A stretch of 13,534 nt of DNA, taken from NCBI GenBank assembly GCA_963693635.1, contig CAVOBC010000101.1, positions 1 to 13,534 of the forward strand, written 5' to 3'. The position numbers and the translations under genes are program-made. The notes below the pieces were generated by a model that ran no database searches, was not told where the DNA came from, and saw only the letters and a list, made by a program, of their open reading frames with translations. The DNA is from CAVOBC01 sp963693635. GTDB lineage: Bacteria > Pseudomonadota > Gammaproteobacteria > Pseudomonadales > Azotimanducaceae. Position 1 is the stretch's first letter. Each line of letters begins with the position of its first letter. Positions 7,272 through 13,478 of this stretch are shown piece by piece.

Positions 7272-7739
7272 ATGCATTGTCCGTTCTGCGGTGACAAAGA
7301 GACCAAGGTCATCGATTCGCGTCTCGTCGGCGAGGGCACACAGGTGCGGCGGCGTCGCGTGTGCCAGCGAGATTCCTGTAGTGAACGGTTCACGACGTTT
7401 GAAACGGCGGAACTGCTGATGCCGCGTGTCATCAAGAATAACGGCGTTCACCAGCCGTTTGACGAGGAGAAACTGCGCAATGGCCTGCTCCGCGCGCTGG
7501 AAAAACGGCCGGTTGATCTTGAAGCAACCGTCGCGGTCATCGACCGCATCAAGCGGCGTCTGCAAACGATGGGCGAGCGCGAAGTGGGTACCCAGGTGAT
7601 CGGGGAACTTGTGATGGATGAGCTTCGCGAGTTGGACCACGTAGCATACGTGCGTTTTGCCTCGGTCTATCGCAGTTTCGAGGACATCAACGAGTTTCGC
7701 ACCGAGATCGACAAGCTCGACAACGATGGTTCAGCGTGA
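7272..7739 (+). CDS. nrdR: Transcriptional repressor NrdR
   Basis: NrdR binds ATP/dATP through an ATP-cone and represses ribonucleotide reductase genes. The protein is 155 residues (E. coli has 149). It opens with the zinc ribbon MHCPFCGDKETKVIDSRLV, then RRRRVC, then ERFTTFETAELLMPRV, and the ATP-cone follows (PFDEEKLRNGLLRALEKRPV, then GELVMDELRELDHVAYVRFA, then SVYRSFEDINEF). One thing is odd: the second zinc knuckle reads C31-QRDS-C36, a CX4C spacing, where the family has CX2C. This is a clean six-base in-frame insertion around 7363-7376, and the rest of the protein is normal. The start is fixed by the invariant MHCPFC. It heads the cluster; ribD starts 34 bases later. NrdR next to ribD is the normal order in many Proteobacteria. 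Confidence 0.96.
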   Translation: MHCPFCGDKETKVIDSRLVGEGTQVRRRRVCQRDSCSERFTTFETAELLMPRVIKNNGVHQPFDEEKLRNGLLRALEKRPVDLEATVAVIDRIKRRLQTMGEREVGTQVIGELVMDELRELDHVAYVRFASVYRSFEDINEFRTEIDKLDNDGSA

Positions 7740-7773
7740 ACGGGAACATCTGTGCCCATGACGACGCGCGGCG

Positions 7774-8943
7774 ATGAAGAACGACAAGGACTACATGGCG
7801 CTTGCCATCGCAGCGGCGGATGAAGGCCGCTTCACGGCGCACCCCAACCCGCGCGTTGGCTGTGTGCTGGTGAAAGGCGGCGCGGTCGTCGGTACCGGTT
7901 TTCATCTGCAGACGGGCCATGGCCATGCCGAGGCCAACGCGTTGGCTGTAGCGGGTGACGCGGCCCGCGGTGCCACGGCCTATGTGACGCTTGAACCGTG
8001 TTCCTTTGCGGGGCGCACACCATCGTGTGCAAAGGCACTGGTCGAGGCGGGTGTCAGTCGTGTCGTTGCTGCCTTGGCTGATCCGCATCCACGAAACGGT
8101 GGTGCGGGATTTGACCTGCTGCGCGACGCGGGCGTCGACGTTGAGGTTGGTCCGCTGGCGGCGGCCGCTCATGCCTTGAACCCTGGCCACTTTCGACGCT
8201 TTGCGGGCGGCTTGCCGTACGTTCGCTGCAAGCTTGCGATGACGCTCGACGGCAAGACCGCGCTTGCGAACGGCGCAAGCCAATGGATCACGAGCCCTGC
8301 TGCACGGCGGGATGTGCAACGGCTGCGTGCGATGAGCGGTGCCATCGTTACGGGTGTGCAGACGGTGATCGACGATGATCCACAGTTGACGGTTCGCGCC
8401 GATGAGATCGATGTGACGCACGCAGCGCTCGCGGCGCAGGTGCCTCGGCTGCGGGCGGTGCTCGACTCGAATTTGCGCATGCCGCGCACGGCGAAGATGG
8501 CAACCGCGGATGTGCTTGCCTATTGCACCGAAGACGCTGCGCGGGGTGAGGGGGGCGACCTTGCCTGTCAGGTCGTCGGCGTGCCGGGGCAACCCCACCG
8601 GCTTGACCTCGCGGCGGTGCTTCGGGATCTCGCGCAGCGGGACTGCAATGAGGTGTTGTTCGAATGCGGTGCCACGCTCGCGGGCAGCCTGCTCGCGGCG
8701 GGTCTGGCTGACGAATTGATCGTCTATACCGCGCCCAAACTGATGGGTGATGGCGCGCGATCGTTACTGAAGCTGCCCGAAGTTGATACTATGGGCGACC
8801 TGATTGAGCTGGAATTCACGGATGTGCAGCGGATTGGGCCGGATCTCCGCCTGACCGCCACTCCTCTTAAGAAGCCTCTCACGAAGCCCCTCGCTGGCAA
8901 GTCTCTTGCTGGTAAGCGGGTCGGCCCCGACCAGACATCGTAA
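7774..8943 (+). CDS. ribD: Bifunctional riboflavin biosynthesis protein RibD (pyrimidine deaminase / reductase)
   Basis: RibD carries out the second and third steps from GTP to riboflavin in the cytoplasm: deamination of the diaminopyrimidine, then NADPH-dependent side-chain reduction. The protein is 389 residues (E. coli 367). The deaminase domain (about 1-145) has the zinc site HAE (His51, Glu53) and the PCSFAGRTPSC motif with Cys76 and Cys85. The reductase domain (about 148-365) has KLAMTLDGKTAL, then SQWITSPAARRDVQRLRA, then TVIDDDPQLTVR and ECGATLAGSLLAAGLADELI. The last ~24 residues form a Lys/Leu/Gly-rich tail with internal near-repeats (KPLTKPLAGKSLAGK), not part of either domain. ATG 7774 places the first helix as in homologues. 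It is followed by ribH after 15 bases, with no riboflavin synthase between. Confidence 0.96.
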   Translation: MKNDKDYMALAIAAADEGRFTAHPNPRVGCVLVKGGAVVGTGFHLQTGHGHAEANALAVAGDAARGATAYVTLEPCSFAGRTPSCAKALVEAGVSRVVAALADPHPRNGGAGFDLLRDAGVDVEVGPLAAAAHALNPGHFRRFAGGLPYVRCKLAMTLDGKTALANGASQWITSPAARRDVQRLRAMSGAIVTGVQTVIDDDPQLTVRADEIDVTHAALAAQVPRLRAVLDSNLRMPRTAKMATADVLAYCTEDAARGEGGDLACQVVGVPGQPHRLDLAAVLRDLAQRDCNEVLFECGATLAGSLLAAGLADELIVYTAPKLMGDGARSLLKLPEVDTMGDLIELEFTDVQRIGPDLRLTATPLKKPLTKPLAGKSLAGKRVGPDQTS

Positions 8944-8958
8944 ACAGCAGGAAGAATC

Positions 8959-9426
8959 ATGCCCCGAACAATTGAAGGCAATCTCGTCAGCGGCGACGGT
9001 AATTACGTGATTGTCGCTGCCCGCTTTAACGGCTTTGTGGTTGACAGTCTGGTTGCTGCCGCCGTTGACACGCTCCTTCGGCATGGCGTCAGTGACGACA
9101 ACATCACAGTCATCAAAGCGCCCGGCGCTTTCGAACTGCCTCTGGTCGTCAAGAAGGTGCTGGCTGAAGGCAACGCGGACGCGGTCATCGCACTCGGCGC
9201 CGTCATCCGTGGCGCAACCTCCCACTATGATTTCGTCGCGGGTGAGTGTTCGTCGGGCCTTGCCCGCGTCGCAACCGACTCGATGACACCGGTTGCGTTT
9301 GGCCTGCTGACGACCGAGTCCATCGAACAGGCGATCGAACGCGCCGGCACCAAGGCGGGCAACAAGGGCACCGATGCTGCGATGACCGCCATCGAGATGG
9401 TCAGCTTGCTCGCTGCCATTGGCTGA
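8959..9426 (+). CDS. ribH: 6,7-dimethyl-8-ribityllumazine synthase
   Basis: This enzyme condenses 5-amino-6-ribitylaminouracil with 3,4-dihydroxy-2-butanone 4-phosphate, the penultimate step of riboflavin synthesis; it forms large oligomers in the cytoplasm. The protein is 155 residues, the normal length. Conserved features are ARFN (21-24, substrate aromatic stack), APGAFELP (54-61), GAVIRGATSHYDFV (80-93) with catalytic His89, and RAGTKAGNKGTDAA (128-141) with Arg128. AGGAAG at 8949-8954 sits just upstream of ATG 8959. It lies 15 bases after ribD and 77 before nusB, so it is part of the same transcription unit. No defects are seen. Confidence 0.97.
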   Translation: MPRTIEGNLVSGDGNYVIVAARFNGFVVDSLVAAAVDTLLRHGVSDDNITVIKAPGAFELPLVVKKVLAEGNADAVIALGAVIRGATSHYDFVAGECSSGLARVATDSMTPVAFGLLTTESIEQAIERAGTKAGNKGTDAAMTAIEMVSLLAAIG

Positions 9427-9503
9427 TGAACAGCTCGCTGTACCAGACCGCCCGTCCGGTCCCCGACCTCGCACCTCCATTCAAACATCGATCCTGACAC
9501 CCA

Positions 9504-9944
9504 ATGGCAAAGCGTAAATCCCGTCGAAAATCTCGGGAGAGGGCCCTGCAGGCGCTCTATCAAATGGTCATGGCGGAGGGAAGCGCGGCGACGGTTGCCG
9601 CTGAGTTTGCAGACCATCAGGACATGGATGACGTCGACATGGACTTTTTCGAGGCGTTGCTCACGGGCGTTTCTGGCAATCGCTCGGCGCTCGACGATGT
9701 GTTCTCACCAGCTCTGGACCGGGCGATAACCGAGCTTGACCCAATCGAGCACTGCATATTGCGCCTGGGCACCTTTGAACTCTGCCATCGAATCGATGTC
9801 CCCGCGCGGGTGGTCATCAATGAAGGCGTGGAACTTGCCAAGACCTTTGGTGCCAGCGAGAGCCACCGGTATATCAATTCGATACTGGACAAGCTGGCGC
9901 GCGAGCATCGGTCGGTCGAGATGGACTCCGCACGCGCGCGCTGA
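9504..9944 (+). CDS. nusB: Transcription antitermination factor NusB
   Basis: NusB pairs with NusE (S10) and binds boxA RNA in rRNA leaders, letting RNA polymerase read through early terminators. The protein is 146 residues, close to the usual 135-160. It begins with a basic patch (MAKRKSRRKSRERALQALYQ), whose SRERALQALYQ helix is the RNA-binding start typical of the family. It ends with the core signatures LDPIEHCILRLGTFEL, then VPARVVINEGVELAKTFGAS, then SHRYINSILDKLARE. The ribH-nusB-thiL order is standard in Proteobacteria. No clear Shine-Dalgarno sequence precedes ATG 9504. The 312-base gap that follows, before thiL, is unusually long for this cluster and holds the repeat elements described below. 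Confidence 0.96.
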   Translation: MAKRKSRRKSRERALQALYQMVMAEGSAATVAAEFADHQDMDDVDMDFFEALLTGVSGNRSALDDVFSPALDRAITELDPIEHCILRLGTFELCHRIDVPARVVINEGVELAKTFGASESHRYINSILDKLAREHRSVEMDSARAR

Positions 9945-9998
9945 CGCAGGCCAGTCTGGCAGCACGAGCGCAGGAAGGGCCAAGGTGTAGGGAGTAGC

Positions 9999-10138
9999 AG
10001 GCTGCTGAAAAAGTAGCTTGATAGGTCGATACATGGATGTATCGGCCGCAAATTGACGACGTAAGTCGTTGATTTGTCGCGAGCGGGCTGAGGCCCGCGA
10101 CTCTGAAAAAGTGTAGGAAAGAACTTATTCAGCACCCT
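9999..10138. mobile_element. MITE-like element with 16-bp terminal inverted repeats and internal hairpins
   Basis: The left end AGGCTGCTGAAAAAGT (9999-10014) and the reverse complement of the right end, AGGGTGCTGAATAAGT (10123-10138), match at 14 of 16 positions. Inside are three hairpins: CGATACAT/ATGTATCG (10027-10044), a 12-base stem with two mismatches (10049-10060 with 10065-10076), and GCGGGC/GCCCGC (10083-10098). CTGAAAAAGT is repeated at 10103-10112 and can also pair locally with the right end. There is no reading frame of its own and no obvious target-site duplication. It lies between nusB and thiL. It looks like a non-autonomous transposon remnant; the parental family is not identified. 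Confidence 0.6.
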
Positions 10139-10206
10139 TTCATGGAACTAAGGCAATATGCCGCGTTAAGTTCCCTGCGCGACAGCGCGGTAATCCGGTA
10201 CCGTGA
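10116..10206 (+). repeat. Inverted repeat copy 1, upstream of thiL
   Basis: The core at 10141-10206 matches the reverse complement of 11227-11292 at 57 of 66 positions without gaps. Similarity extends a further ~25 bases to the left (10116-10140, starting GGAAAG) with small gaps, so it includes the right end of the MITE-like element. A conserved island of 17 bases around TGCGCGACAGCGCGG is identical in both copies and can fold on itself. It ends about 50 bases before the thiL start. Confidence 0.85.
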
Positions 10207-10246
10207 AATGCGGCTAGGTGAACGGACAAGACGAGGAGTGAGGCGA

Positions 10247-10256
10247 GGGAGAAGGC
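10247..10256 (+). promoter_or_regulatory. Ribosome-binding site of thiL
   Basis: A purine-rich GGGAGAAGGC lies directly before ATG 10257. The GGGAG part has a good spacing to the start codon and supports this start over others. Confidence 0.6.
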
Positions 10257-11219
10257 ATGAGCGACCCGACCGAGTTCGACATCATCTACGAATACTTTGT
10301 GAATCCGGCGATGAATGCCGGACCCCATGTTGTCCTTGGCCCGGGCGATGACTGCGCGATTCTGCAGGTGCCTGCCGACACGGAGCTATGCGTCTCGACC
10401 GACACGCTGCTCGCAGGCGTACATTTTCCCGTCGATGCCACCGGCGACGTGGCGGCACATCGCACGGTCGCGGCAAATCTGAGTGACCTCGCGGCGATGG
10501 GTGCTGAGCCGCACTCATTCACGCTGGCGTCCACGTTTGATTCCGCTGATCCCGTATGGCTGCGCAGTTTTGCGGGGACCATCGCAGCGCTTTGCGAGCG
10601 CTTTCGTGTGCCGCTTGTTGGCGGCAACCTGTCCCGCGGTCCCCTGTCATTGACGATCCAGGTGATGGGACTCGTGCCAACGGGTGCGGCACTGCGGCGG
10701 GATGGCGCCGCAGTGGGTGACGACGTCTACGTGTCGGGCACCCTTGGCGACGGCGCTGCGGGTTTGCGGGTCCACCTGCGAGGCGGCGCGTCCCCCCTCG
10801 TGGAGCGTTACCTGCACCCGGAACCGCGCCTAGACCTTGGTGTTGCGCTGCGCGGGCTCGCGTCATCAGCAGTCGATATCTCCGATGGTCTGCTCGCCGA
10901 TTTGGGCCATGTTTGTAAAGCCAGCGGCGTTGGGGCGGCAATTGAACTGGCATCCGTCCCGATGGATGAGTCGCTGCCAGATGCCCTCGCCGGTTCGGAC
11001 ACGGATCCCGTCGCCCTCGCCCTGACCGGCGGCGATGATTACGAGTTGGCGTTCACCGCGCTGCCCCGACACGCTGACAAGATCCAGGCTGTGGCGCAAC
11101 GACTGGCGATCCGCCTGACAAGGATTGGACAGGTTGAGGCGGGCCCGGATGGCGTGCGGTGCCTGGACGCAAATGGGCGTGTGGTGAAAATTCCAGAGAC
11201 GGGCTATCGTCATTTTTAG
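10257..11219 (+). CDS. thiL: Thiamine-monophosphate kinase
   Basis: ThiL phosphorylates thiamine monophosphate to thiamine diphosphate, the final step of thiamine cofactor synthesis, in the cytoplasm. The protein is 320 residues (E. coli 325). It starts with SDPTEFDIIYEYF and the ATP/Mg site LGPGDDCAIL, then STDTLLAGVHFP, then HRTVAANLSDLAAMGAEP. The later motifs are GGNLSRGPLSLTIQVMGLVP, AVDISDGLLADLGHV and LTGGDDYELAFT. All acidic metal-binding positions expected for this AIR-synthase-like fold are present. The gene sits in its normal place between nusB and pgpA, but is bracketed by a diverged inverted repeat: copy 1 ends ~50 bases before the start, and copy 2 begins 7 bases after the TAG (11217-11219). 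The coding sequence itself has no sign of damage or foreign composition. Confidence 0.97.
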   Translation: MSDPTEFDIIYEYFVNPAMNAGPHVVLGPGDDCAILQVPADTELCVSTDTLLAGVHFPVDATGDVAAHRTVAANLSDLAAMGAEPHSFTLASTFDSADPVWLRSFAGTIAALCERFRVPLVGGNLSRGPLSLTIQVMGLVPTGAALRRDGAAVGDDVYVSGTLGDGAAGLRVHLRGGASPLVERYLHPEPRLDLGVALRGLASSAVDISDGLLADLGHVCKASGVGAAIELASVPMDESLPDALAGSDTDPVALALTGGDDYELAFTALPRHADKIQAVAQRLAIRLTRIGQVEAGPDGVRCLDANGRVVKIPETGYRHF

Positions 11220-11226
11220 CAGTAAC

Positions 11227-11316
11227 TCACGGTGCCGGATTGCCGCGCTGTCGCGCAGGCAACTCATGGCAGCATATTGCTTTAGTTCCACGAAGGGTTG
11301 CCGAACAGTGCTTTCC
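11227..11316 (-). repeat. Inverted repeat copy 2, just downstream of thiL
   Basis: This is the reverse-complement partner of 10116-10206. The core 11227-11292 matches at 57 of 66 positions. The 24 bases beyond it (11293-11316, reading GGAAAG from the far side) align with small gaps to copy 1 and resemble the terminal repeat of the MITE-like element. If thiL is transcribed with its flanks, the two copies could pair in the RNA. Confidence 0.85.
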
Positions 11317-11428
11317 GGCTCGCCCCTTAGCGGGTATCGGCGTGGCGGTTGTCTTCGGCGGCAGCTTTTGCGTACTGGCAGGACTGGTCCGTCACGTCTG
11401 AATGGAATGAGTCCATGAGCAAAACCTG

Positions 11429-11929
11429 ATGGCACCGGATGAGATAAGACGCCGCGTCTTCGGCGATCCGCTCTGGTTTCTGGCCTACGGGTTCGGCAGT
11501 GGACTCGCGCGCCGGGCACCAGGGACGTTTGGCACCATCATCGGCCTTGCCGTGTGGTTGCTTATAGGTCAGAGCGCATGGCCTTTGTATGCACTCTTTG
11601 TGTGCGTCGCCTTTGCGGCCAGCATCCCTATCTGCGATGCCGTCGCAAGTGAGCTTGGGATTCTTGATCCTGGCGGCATTGTGCTCGATGAGATGGTCGG
11701 CATTTGGATTGCGCTCTTTGCGCTGCCCTTGCACTGGATGCCGGTGCTTGCTGCGTTCGTATTGTTCCGGGTTCTCGACATTCTGAAACCGTGGCCGATG
11801 AGTTGGCTTGATCGAAATCTGAAGGGTGGGCTTGGCATCATGCTCGACGACCTGGCCGCCGGCGTCATCACGCTGGTCGTTGTGCACGCTGGCTGGGCCG
11901 GGCTGAACGCCATGGGCATCGGTATATGA
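11429..11929 (+). CDS. pgpA: Phosphatidylglycerophosphatase A
   Basis: PgpA removes phosphate from phosphatidylglycerophosphate to give phosphatidylglycerol, at the inner membrane. The protein is 166 residues (E. coli 172). It shows the GSGLARRAPGTFGTIIGL opening, the catalytic acidic motif VLDEMVGIW, then VLFRVLDILKPWPMSWLD, then GGLGIMLDDLAAGVI. Several hydrophobic segments (for example LAVWLLIGQSAWPLYALFVC and ITLVVVHAGWAGLNAM) fit a polytopic membrane protein. ATG 11429 gives the usual N-terminal length, though no strong Shine-Dalgarno sequence precedes it. Its stop TGA overlaps the next start codon (ATGA, 11926-11929), so translation of the two is probably coupled. The thiL-pgpA gap of 209 bases is longer than usual and holds repeat copy 2. 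Confidence 0.95.
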   Translation: MAPDEIRRRVFGDPLWFLAYGFGSGLARRAPGTFGTIIGLAVWLLIGQSAWPLYALFVCVAFAASIPICDAVASELGILDPGGIVLDEMVGIWIALFALPLHWMPVLAAFVLFRVLDILKPWPMSWLDRNLKGGLGIMLDDLAAGVITLVVVHAGWAGLNAMGIGI

Positions 11930-12621
11930 GATGGCGTATGAGATGGAGCAGCGCGCGTTGCACGTTGGGCTTTGGCGCAGTCCTTGTCCTAGCATTGACG
12001 ATGGCAGCATGGCAGTGCGCCGGCGCGGCGAGTGCGCCTGCGCACGACATTCAGGTGACGGCACTGCTGCCGGGTGCGGCCATGGTGGTGGTTGATGGCA
12101 AGTCGCATTTCCTCAAGGTCGGTGAGAGTTCGCCCGAGGGGGTGACGTTGCTTACGGCGGACAGTGAATCGGCAACCGTGCGTGAAGGTGAGGTGACGCT
12201 CGATCTCACGCTCTCCAACCGGGTGAGCGCCAACTACGAGCCGCGGCAGGGGCGAACTGTGGACATTCCAATCAACCGGCGTGGCCAGTTTCTCGTCTAC
12301 GGCAGTATCAATGACCGCCCGGTACGATTCTTGGTGGACACAGGGGCAACTGTCGTTGCCATGAACTCCGTCCACGCGGAACGGCTGGGTGTCGATTTGA
12401 GTCGTGGGAGCGCCGGCACCGCGACGACGGCGGGCGGACGCGTCAGCGCGATTTCGGTGTCTCTCAGCCGCGTAACCGTCGGGGACATTGAAGTGCCCAA
12501 TGTCCAGGCGGCGGTGCTGGGTGGCGACTATCCTGAGGACATCCTGCTCGGTATGTCGTTTCTGCAATTCGTCGAGTTCCGGGAGGTTGACGGAGTGCTG
12601 CGCCTGAGCGCGCGATTCTAG
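11926..12621 (+). CDS. Retropepsin-like aspartic protease, membrane-anchored or exported
   Basis: The protein is 231 residues. A basic start followed by a hydrophobic stretch (about 13-36, LGFGAVLVLALTMAAWQCAG) is a signal peptide or signal anchor, so the catalytic part faces the periplasm. The aspartic protease motif FLVDTGATVVAMN has Asp138-Thr-Gly-Ala. The second half-signature, DILLGMSFLQFVEF, is near the C-terminus. This matches the bacterial clan AA, TIGR02281-type single-domain proteases, which work as dimers. The substrate is unknown. About 100 residues lie between the signal and the protease domain and are unassigned. The ATG overlaps the pgpA stop (ATGA). The opening codons are duplicated (ATGAGATGG at 11926 and again at 11938), giving a second possible start. 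The gene is followed by ribA after a 207-base gap. Confidence 0.88.
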   Translation: MRWRMRWSSARCTLGFGAVLVLALTMAAWQCAGAASAPAHDIQVTALLPGAAMVVVDGKSHFLKVGESSPEGVTLLTADSESATVREGEVTLDLTLSNRVSANYEPRQGRTVDIPINRRGQFLVYGSINDRPVRFLVDTGATVVAMNSVHAERLGVDLSRGSAGTATTAGGRVSAISVSLSRVTVGDIEVPNVQAAVLGGDYPEDILLGMSFLQFVEFREVDGVLRLSARF

Positions 12622-12640
12622 CCCTACACTTGTCCCGAAA

Positions 12641-12653
12641 TTGTCATTGACAA
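12641..12653. other. Small perfect palindrome TTGTC-ATT-GACAA
   Basis: TTGTC (12641-12645) and GACAA (12649-12653) are exact inverted repeats three bases apart, 20 bases after the protease stop and about 175 before ribA. An outer CTTGTC at 12629-12634 can also pair with GACAAG. It could be an operator or chance; the TTGACA inside it (12647-12652) has no good -10 at normal spacing. The rest of the 207-base gap (12622-12828) shows no gene and no FMN riboswitch that I recognise. Confidence 0.2.
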
Positions 12654-12817
12654 GCCGACCCAGAACCGGGCTGGAGGGCACGTCGTTCCGGGTGGCCCTG
12701 GCGGCGCGTGAATCTGGTCTGCAACGAACCTGGTTCCCCGTCTGCGAACAAGCGCTGGTGCGCTTCATCGCGACGGCGTATTGGGCGGACGTGATAAGAT
12801 TCGGGTGTTCACTTATT

Positions 12818-12821
12818 GGAG
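12818..12821 (+). promoter_or_regulatory. Shine-Dalgarno site that fixes the ribA TTG start
   Basis: GGAG at 12818-12821 lies seven bases before TTG 12829. There is no ATG in a suitable position, and starting here places the zinc ligands exactly as in E. coli RibA. Confidence 0.7.
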
Positions 12822-12828
12822 CCGATCC

Positions 12829-13425
12829 TTGGCGGTCGTCTACGTCGCATCATCCATTCTGCCAACGCCCTGGGGCGAGTTTTCGCTACATGGCTTTGAA
12901 GACGCAGAGACAGGCAAAGAGCATCTGGCGCTCGTCTTCGGCGACGTTGCAGGAGATGAGTCCGTGCTTGCGCGGGTCCACTCGGAGTGCCTGACTGGCG
13001 ATTCGCTCTTCAGCATGCGCTGCGATTGTGGCTCGCAGTTGCAGACGGCCCTTGAGCGCATCGCCACTGAAGGTCGCGGCGTGCTTTTGTATCTGCGCCA
13101 GGAAGGCCGTGGCATCGGACTGATCAACAAGATTCGCGCCTACAACCTGCAGGACCAGGGTGCAGATACCGTTGAAGCGAATGAGCGGCTGGGGTTTGAC
13201 GCGGATCTGCGTGACTACTCCATGTGCAAAACGATGTTTGGTCACCTACAGGTCAGCCGCGTCAGGCTGATGACCAACAACCCCGTTAAGGTGAACGCGC
13301 TGACCAAACTCGGCATCGAGATCACCGAGCGGCAAGGCCTTGAAACCGGTCAGAACACGCACAATGCCCGGTACCTTGCGACGAAAGCTGGCAAGCTGGG
13401 TCACCTGATCAACCGCAAGACCTGA
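12829..13425 (+). CDS. ribA: GTP cyclohydrolase II, probable TTG start
   Basis: RibA opens GTP to the 2,5-diaminopyrimidine that feeds RibD: the first committed step of riboflavin synthesis, in the cytoplasm. Starting at TTG 12829 gives 198 residues (E. coli 196), and the zinc ligands fall at Cys54, Cys65 and Cys67 (SECLTGDSLFSMRCDCG), the same numbers as in E. coli. Further motifs are LPTPWGEF (11-18), LLYLRQEGRGIGLINKIRAY (86-105, with the catalytic-type Tyr105), QDQGADTVEANERLGF, and TNNPVKVNALTKLGIEI. There is no DHBP synthase (RibB) domain fused in front, so this is not RibBA. An upstream TTG at 12781 in the same frame would add 16 residues not seen in the family. It is separated from ribD/ribH by nusB, thiL, pgpA and the protease gene. 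Confidence 0.94.
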   Translation: MAVVYVASSILPTPWGEFSLHGFEDAETGKEHLALVFGDVAGDESVLARVHSECLTGDSLFSMRCDCGSQLQTALERIATEGRGVLLYLRQEGRGIGLINKIRAYNLQDQGADTVEANERLGFDADLRDYSMCKTMFGHLQVSRVRLMTNNPVKVNALTKLGIEITERQGLETGQNTHNARYLATKAGKLGHLINRKT

Positions 13426-13446
13426 TCACTGCCAAGAGTTCATTCA

Positions 13447-13462
13447 CCCGCTATTTTGCGGG
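13447..13462. terminator. Short hairpin between convergent ribA and right-edge gene
   Basis: CCCGC (13447-13451) and GCGGG (13458-13462) form a 5-base GC stem with a TATTTT loop, 21 bases after the ribA stop. It could serve both strands, but there is no T-run after it on either side. Confidence 0.35.
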
Positions 13463-13478
13463 CTGCCCTTTCCCCGCG

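Noticed and set aside
10142..10210. Possible small protein from the repeat (MELRQYAALSSLRDSAVIR), conserved in copy 2 as VELKQYAAMSCLRDSAAIR
   Set aside because: Likeness at protein level follows from 86% DNA identity; neither copy has a ribosome site or a matching continuation, and both run into neighbouring sequence.
11330..11401. Hydrophobic stretch LAGIGVAVVFGGSFCVLAGL between thiL and pgpA
   Set aside because: It looks like a membrane segment ending in a stop codon, but has no start codon or ribosome site of its own and runs in from repeat copy 2; possibly a remnant, not enough to call.
11415..11429. Four-codon leader (ATG AGC AAA ACC TGA) overlapping the pgpA start
   Set aside because: Too short to judge, no Shine-Dalgarno sequence, and such overlaps occur by chance.
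12622..12828. FMN riboswitch before ribA
   Set aside because: The conserved RFN-element core is not present here, nor before ribD.
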